Below are positions 60,175 through 64,000 of a DNA stretch of 64,000 nucleotides, one piece after another (position 1 is the first letter of the stretch; each line of letters begins with the position of its first letter). The notes under the pieces were generated by a model. The model did no database searches. It was not told the DNA's origin and was given only the letters and a program-made list of their open reading frames with translations. The stretch covers positions 62,001-126,000 of the forward strand of contig NZ_JBBHLB010000009.1 of NCBI RefSeq assembly GCF_037572415.1, read 5' to 3'. The stretch is from Flavonifractor porci (GTDB taxonomy: Bacteria > Bacillota > Clostridia > Oscillospirales > Oscillospiraceae). A program made the translations under genes and the position numbers.

Positions 60175-62264
60175 CGTTTGCCACCTTTCTGCTGGTCAAA
60201 CTCCAGCTTGAAGTTGGCGTACTGCCCATCATCCGCCAACACCACAGTGGCATCGTAGGTCTTGCCGGTTTTCTCGGAGTACAAGCCCCTCACATGAGCG
60301 CGGCCATCTTTGAGCAGTGCCGTTACGATGGCTTTGGTAGGTTGCTTGTGCTTCATCTCCCACCACTTGTTGTTTTTCCAAATTGCAAATTTGCAAGATT
60401 CTGTCTGACAGAAGAAGCCTTTTTGCATTTCTGCAACCTCTCCGCCACAGCGGGGGCATTTGCCCACCGCTTCGCGGGAAGGGCTGAACAAATACTCAGT
60501 TCCCTTGATAGCTTGATAGGTTCCCACAAGTTCTTTGAGCATGGCACTAATCCCAGCCATGAAATCCTCCGGGGCCAGCTCGCCACGCTCGATCTCACCC
60601 AGCCGGTACTCCCACTCAGCAGTCAGAAGGGGCGATTGCAGCTGCTCCGGCAACACGGTGATAAGGGATACCGCGTCATGGGACGGCAGGAGCTGCACGG
60701 TTTTCTTGCTCATTTTACGCTCCAAAAAGCCGGTGGAAACCAGCTTTTCCAGAATCCCGGCGCGGGTGGCCGGGGTCCCCAGGCCCTTGCGCTCGGCATC
60801 CTCCGGCATATCGTCCTTCCCGGCAGTCTCCATTGCGGAGAGTAGCGTATCTTCGGTGAAGTGCTTGGGCGGAGTGGTCTTGCCCTCCTTGACGGCAGCA
60901 CCAGAAAGGGGCAGCGTCTGACCTTCAGACAGCTCCGGCAGAGCCTTGTCCTCGGTTTCCGGCTCCACATTTTTCAGCCCTGCGCGGTATACAGCGTCCA
61001 GCGCCCGCCAGCCGTGATCTTTCACCGTGCGGCCTTTGGCGGTAAACTCCGCACCGGCGCACTCTACAACAACGGCGGTTTCTGCAAAGGTATAGGGTTG
61101 GGCCACGGCGCACAGCAGCCGCAGAGCCACCAGCTCCAGCACCGCCTTTTCGCCCACCGGCAGGCCGGTCAGGTCCGCGCCCTGGAGGTTGCGGGTAGGG
61201 ATCACCGCATGGTGGTCGGTCACTTTCTTGTCGTTGATGACCTGGGCCGCATTGCAGGCAAGCTCCATACCAGCGGCAAAGGGCAGCGCCCCAGCAGTGA
61301 GCCGGACCAGCTCCGGCAGACTCGCTGCCATATCCGAAGTCAGGTAACAGCTGTCCGTCCGGGGGTAGGTACAGAGCTTCTTTTCATAGAGGTTCTGCAA
61401 ATAGTCCAGGGTCTGCTGGGCTGTGAACCCCAGCAGCCGGTTGGCGTCCCGCTGGAGGGTGGTCAGGTCATAGAGGGCGGACGGCTTCTCGGATTTGTCC
61501 TTGCGCTCCACCTTTTTCACCGTAGCAGCCGCACCCTGGCAGGCCGTTTTCAGCTGCTGGGCGGCGACCTTGTCCACCATGCGTTCCCCTGAAACAGAGA
61601 AACCGGGCAGCTCCAGCGTCACCGTGTAAAACGGCACCGGCTTAAAGGTGTCGATCTCGGCCTCCCGCTGGACAATGAGGGCCAGTGTTGGGGACATGAC
61701 GCGCCCGATGTTGAGGGTCCGGTGGTACAGCACGGAAAACAGCCGGGTGGCATTGATACCCACCAGCCAGTCCGCCTTGGCGCGGCAGAGTGCCGCATCC
61801 CACAGGCCGTCATAGTCCGCGCCGGGGCGCAGGTTCGCAAAGCCCTCCCGGATGGCGGAATCCTCCATCGAGGAAATCCAGAGCCGCTTCATGGGCTTCT
61901 GGCAGCCCGCCAGCTCGTAGACGCTGCGGAAGATCAGCTCCCCCTCGCGTCCGGCATCGCAGGCGTTCACCACCTCGGTCACATCCGGGGCGTTCATCAG
62001 CTGTTTCAGCACATCAAACTGTTTCTTCTTGTCCTTGCTCACCACCATCTGCCAGGGTTCCGGCAGAATGGGCAGATCGTCATAGCGCCACTTGGCGTAG
62101 TCCGGGTTATAAGCGTCGGCGTCGGCCAGACCAGCCAGATGGCCCACACACCAGCTCACTCGCCAGCCGCTGCCCTCCAGATAGCCGTCCTTGCGGGCGG
62201 TGGCCCCGATCACGGCGGCCAGACTTTGGGCAACGGACGGTTTCTCAGCGATCACCAGCTTCAT
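60171..62264 (-). CDS. topB: DNA topoisomerase III (type IA)
   Basis: 697 residues from ATG 62264, with AAAGGAGG upstream. TOPRIM domain: KLVIAEKPSVAQSLAAVIGA at the start, then NACDAGREGELIF (the DxDxxE-equivalent acidic cluster). The active-site Tyr is in CTYPRTDSCYLTSDM near residue 300. The C-terminal zinc ribbon CPRCGGEVAEMQKGFFCQTE is followed by a second small domain. Type IA enzymes of conjugative elements relax or decatenate transfer intermediates. It overlaps the Cys-rich gene upstream by 20 bases and the small gene downstream by 4, within the transfer operon. Confidence 0.96.
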   Translation of the reverse strand: MKLVIAEKPSVAQSLAAVIGATARKDGYLEGSGWRVSWCVGHLAGLADADAYNPDYAKWRYDDLPILPEPWQMVVSKDKKKQFDVLKQLMNAPDVTEVVNACDAGREGELIFRSVYELAGCQKPMKRLWISSMEDSAIREGFANLRPGADYDGLWDAALCRAKADWLVGINATRLFSVLYHRTLNIGRVMSPTLALIVQREAEIDTFKPVPFYTVTLELPGFSVSGERMVDKVAAQQLKTACQGAAATVKKVERKDKSEKPSALYDLTTLQRDANRLLGFTAQQTLDYLQNLYEKKLCTYPRTDSCYLTSDMAASLPELVRLTAGALPFAAGMELACNAAQVINDKKVTDHHAVIPTRNLQGADLTGLPVGEKAVLELVALRLLCAVAQPYTFAETAVVVECAGAEFTAKGRTVKDHGWRALDAVYRAGLKNVEPETEDKALPELSEGQTLPLSGAAVKEGKTTPPKHFTEDTLLSAMETAGKDDMPEDAERKGLGTPATRAGILEKLVSTGFLERKMSKKTVQLLPSHDAVSLITVLPEQLQSPLLTAEWEYRLGEIERGELAPEDFMAGISAMLKELVGTYQAIKGTEYLFSPSREAVGKCPRCGGEVAEMQKGFFCQTESCKFAIWKNNKWWEMKHKQPTKAIVTALLKDGRAHVRGLYSEKTGKTYDATVVLADDGQYANFKLEFDQQKGGKR

Positions 62265-62463
62265 TGTTTTTCTTCCTCCTTTCCCGCAGCCATGCGGTCA
62301 GCTGCCGGTGGCAGAATCCCACGCAGGGCTGACCGTCACGGTAATTTCCGCAGCCATAACAGGGGTGGCCGGGAGATAAAGAAGGAGGACGGGAAGTTTC
62401 CTTCCCGCCCTCCGGCCTGCGTGTCATCATGCGTTCATAGGGGCTGTCGGTGAAGCGGGTCAA
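62245..62463 (-). CDS. Small Cys-rich conserved element protein
   Basis: 72 residues from TTG 62463, 9 bases after GAGG and overlapping the DUF4366 stop (TTGA). The pattern MTRFTDSPYERMMTRRPEGG, then GHPCYGCGNYRDGQPCVGFC, recurs in Tn1549-like elements between the DUF4366 and topB genes. Four cysteines suggest a zinc finger. Function unknown. Confidence 0.75.
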   Translation of the reverse strand: MTRFTDSPYERMMTRRPEGGKETSRPPSLSPGHPCYGCGNYRDGQPCVGFCHRQLTAWLRERRKKNNEAGDR

Positions 62464-63233
62464 ACCGTCTTGTCCTCGCTTTCCTCGTCGCCGCCCCCGT
62501 CAGCGTCCAGCTCGTCAGATTCCTCGGTCTCCCAGGAGTCCTCGTCCTCCTGGTCGGTATCATCCTCGCCGTAGTCATAATCGTCCAAATTGTCGTTTCC
62601 CTTGGTCTTGGGTTTGTTTTTCACCAGCTTAAAGTAGGCAAAAGCACCGCCGCCACCCATCAGAGCCAGCACCGCCAAAAGAATGGCCGGATTCAGTCCT
62701 GCGGGTTTCTGCGCCGGTTCTTCCAGCTCCGGGGTTTCTTCCGGGGTCTCCGGTTCCGGCTCCTTGCCCGTGCAGCTGCTCATATTGGTGGCACACACCG
62801 GGCAGGCGGTATTGACCGCACCGGCTACACATTTCTCCGTACAGGTACAGGTGGCGGGCTGCTCCTGGGTGGTCTGACCGTCCTCCATCAGCGCCATCAG
62901 GTCCGCCTCGTCCACCTGGTTCAAGAAGTGGACAGCGGTTTCCTTGTCCTCGTTGGCCCGGTCAATGAGGATGTAGAAATAGTTGCCCGCCTTGGTGGTG
63001 ACGGTGATGAGCTGCTTGTTGCCGCCGAAATCATCCACCAGGGCGGCGTTGCCATCCGGGGTCAGAGCCGGACTGTCCTCGGTTTCCTCCACCACCACAT
63101 TGGCGTCGTTTGTGGCGTCCTCCGCCGGGGGCTGGTCCGTCCCTTGGGCAAAGGCGGTCACGGAAAGGCCCATCATCAGCACCAGGGCGGCGCAGAGAGC
63201 CGAAAGGGTTTTGAAAATTCTCTTATTCTTCAT
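62460..63233 (-). CDS. DUF4366 membrane protein of the conjugation machinery
   Basis: 257 residues from ATG 63233. Signal peptide (FKTLSALCAALVLMMGLSVT), an extracellular domain with NYFYILIDRANEDKETAVHF, a Cys-rich piece (CTCTEKCVAGAVNTACPVCA), a Pro/Glu-rich spacer, one membrane helix (LNPAILLAVLALMGGGGAFA, about 180-199) and a very acidic cytoplasmic tail. This is the DUF4366 architecture, a member of the Tn1549-type transfer channel set, placed next to DUF4315 as usual. It probably acts at the cell surface or channel exterior. Confidence 0.9.
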   Translation of the reverse strand: MKNKRIFKTLSALCAALVLMMGLSVTAFAQGTDQPPAEDATNDANVVVEETEDSPALTPDGNAALVDDFGGNKQLITVTTKAGNYFYILIDRANEDKETAVHFLNQVDEADLMALMEDGQTTQEQPATCTCTEKCVAGAVNTACPVCATNMSSCTGKEPEPETPEETPELEEPAQKPAGLNPAILLAVLALMGGGGAFAYFKLVKNKPKTKGNDNLDDYDYGEDDTDQEDEDSWETEESDELDADGGGDEESEDKTV

Positions 63234-63480
63234 GGTCGGTGTCCTCCTGTTCGTTGTAGTTGGCGGAGGCAGCGGCCATGCCAGGGACCGTACCGCCGGA
63301 GAGCATGGCGTTCAGCTGCTCCGGGGTCAGCCGCAGAGCGCGCACCATCTGGACGATCTCCAGGTTCTCCGCCTCGGTTTTCTGCGCCTCCAGGGCTTTC
63401 AGCTTATCCTGGTACTCCGCGATCTTCTCGCGGACCTTGGCAATCTCCTGGTCAATGCGCTGGATTTTGTTCTTAGCCAT
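63223..63480 (-). CDS. DUF4315 coiled-coil protein
   Basis: 85 residues from ATG 63480, with AAAGGAG 9 bases upstream (the frame to 63501 has no site). A long coiled coil (IDQEIAKVREKIAEYQDKLK, then ALEAQKTEAENLEI) is followed by VQMVRALRLTPEQLNAMLSG, the conserved DUF4315 end. It overlaps the DUF4366 start by 11 bases. The family always travels with the conjugation genes of Clostridial elements; its exact role is unknown. Confidence 0.9.
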   Translation of the reverse strand: MAKNKIQRIDQEIAKVREKIAEYQDKLKALEAQKTEAENLEIVQMVRALRLTPEQLNAMLSGGTVPGMAAASANYNEQEDTDHEE

Positions 63481-63510
63481 TTCAATCACTCCTTTTCTCA
63501 TAAATCGGCC

Positions 63511-64000
63511 TTACCAGTTCATCAGGCCGTAACCCTTGATGCACTCGTAGGTCAGGGAATAACTCTTGATCTTGCAGGCGTCGCCGGAATTGCCCTCCAC
63601 GGTGTAGACCCGGCTGCCGTCCGTGCCGACCACAAGGCCCACATGGTCGGCGCTGCCATCCAGGTCCCAATCGAAGAAGATGGCGTCGCCGGGGGCAATA
63701 TTGGCGTAATCACGCCCGCCCCATTGTCCGTGAGACTGGAACCACGGGATGCCCTGGGACTGGCAGGCGGCAAAGCGCGGCTCGGACAGCCCCATCTGGC
63801 CGTAGCACCAGGATACAAAGCAGGCGCACCACTCCACGCGACTGTTAAAGCCGTACCAGCTCCAGTAGGGCTGACCGCCCACATTGCCCACCTGGCTTTT
63901 GGCTATATCCACCACGGCCTGATTGCCGGGGCGGGTGCCGTTGACGAACTCAACACCAGCTAAACTCTCGGAATCGCTGGTGTCGGAGGAACCACCGCCG
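63511..64000 (-). CDS. CD1108-type cell-wall hydrolase, CHAP domain (C-terminal part, cut by window edge)
   Basis: The frame is open to the right end of the window. About 163 residues are visible: a Gly/Ser linker, NGTRPGNQAVVDIAKSQVGN, then a CHAP/NlpC-like peptidase with catalytic Cys in EWCACFVSWCYGQ, His in ADHVGLVVG, and EGNSGDACKIKSYSL near the end. This family (CD1108-like) opens the peptidoglycan for the conjugation channel. Upstream parts, often including a membrane helix and a lysozyme-like domain, lie outside the window. Confidence 0.92.
   Translation of the reverse strand, partial: GGGSSDTSDSESLAGVEFVNGTRPGNQAVVDIAKSQVGNVGGQPYWSWYGFNSRVEWCACFVSWCYGQMGLSEPRFAACQSQGIPWFQSHGQWGGRDYANIAPGDAIFFDWDLDGSADHVGLVVGTDGSRVYTVEGNSGDACKIKSYSLTYECIKGYGLMNW

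Noticed and set aside
1..64000. tRNA, rRNA, CRISPR array or riboswitch
   Set aside because: None was recognised on either strand by eye; short structured tRNA-like segments could still have been missed.

Overview
The window reads as accessory DNA from a gut-type Firmicute (class Clostridia, probably Oscillospiraceae/Lachnospiraceae-like). The reasons are strong AGGAGG-type ribosome-binding sites, Tn1549/CTn-type conjugation genes, a MobP3-type relaxase, tandem large serine recombinases and a mosaic base composition: GC-rich transfer genes next to AT-rich cargo. No rRNA, tRNA or CRISPR array was seen. Almost every gene belongs to a mobile element or a defence system.

Layout: (1) 1-7543, + strand: a type I restriction-modification locus (3' end of hsdM, hsdS, hsdR). 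Three extra genes sit between hsdS and hsdR: an AbiJ-NTD4-like protein, a DUF3644/HEPN-like protein and a single-pass membrane protein. (2) 7713-14323, + strand: an integrative/mobilizable element with an HTH/excisionase-like gene, a helix-turn-helix gene, a candidate oriT, a relaxosome protein, a MobP3-type relaxase carrying Sel1 repeats, a small DUF6809-like gene and a tyrosine integrase that is cut off right after its HDLRH motif. A metallophosphoesterase lies on the other strand. (3) From about 14324 to the right edge, a second, larger element appears to start inside that integrase. Its left end holds a zinc-ribbon protein gene between two copies of a ~63 bp hairpin repeat, three tandem large serine recombinases and small regulatory genes, including a leader peptide with an attenuator. 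(4) 22014-24607: an IS21-family insertion sequence with a TTTATG target duplication. (5) 24665-39042, - strand: a compact eight-gene defence operon with its own promoter and terminator: Xre regulator, m5C methylase (drmMII-like), SNF2 helicase (drmD-like), type III-like Mod, type III-like Res, drmA, drmB, drmC. (6) 39098-47233: small regulators, unknown small proteins, a second relaxase, SLOG, CD1845, MobC and DUF3848/DUF3849 genes. (7) 47234-64000, - strand: the Tn1549/CTn conjugation block, comprising a 3056-residue methylase-helicase protein, TTAF, a CHC2/ArdC-like fusion, topoisomerase III, DUF4366, DUF4315 and the end of a CHAP peptidase.

The most notable system is the DISARM-like operon. 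It has the drmA-drmB-drmC core, but also the drmD-like helicase typical of class 1, the m5C methylase typical of class 2, and a complete type III-like Mod/Res pair whose Res keeps a PD-ExK nuclease signature. It is carried by a conjugative element. A second unusual feature is a TnpV-family gene with its own ribosome-binding site, nested entirely inside another reading frame of the giant helicase gene. Its position coincides with a low-complexity linker of the host protein.
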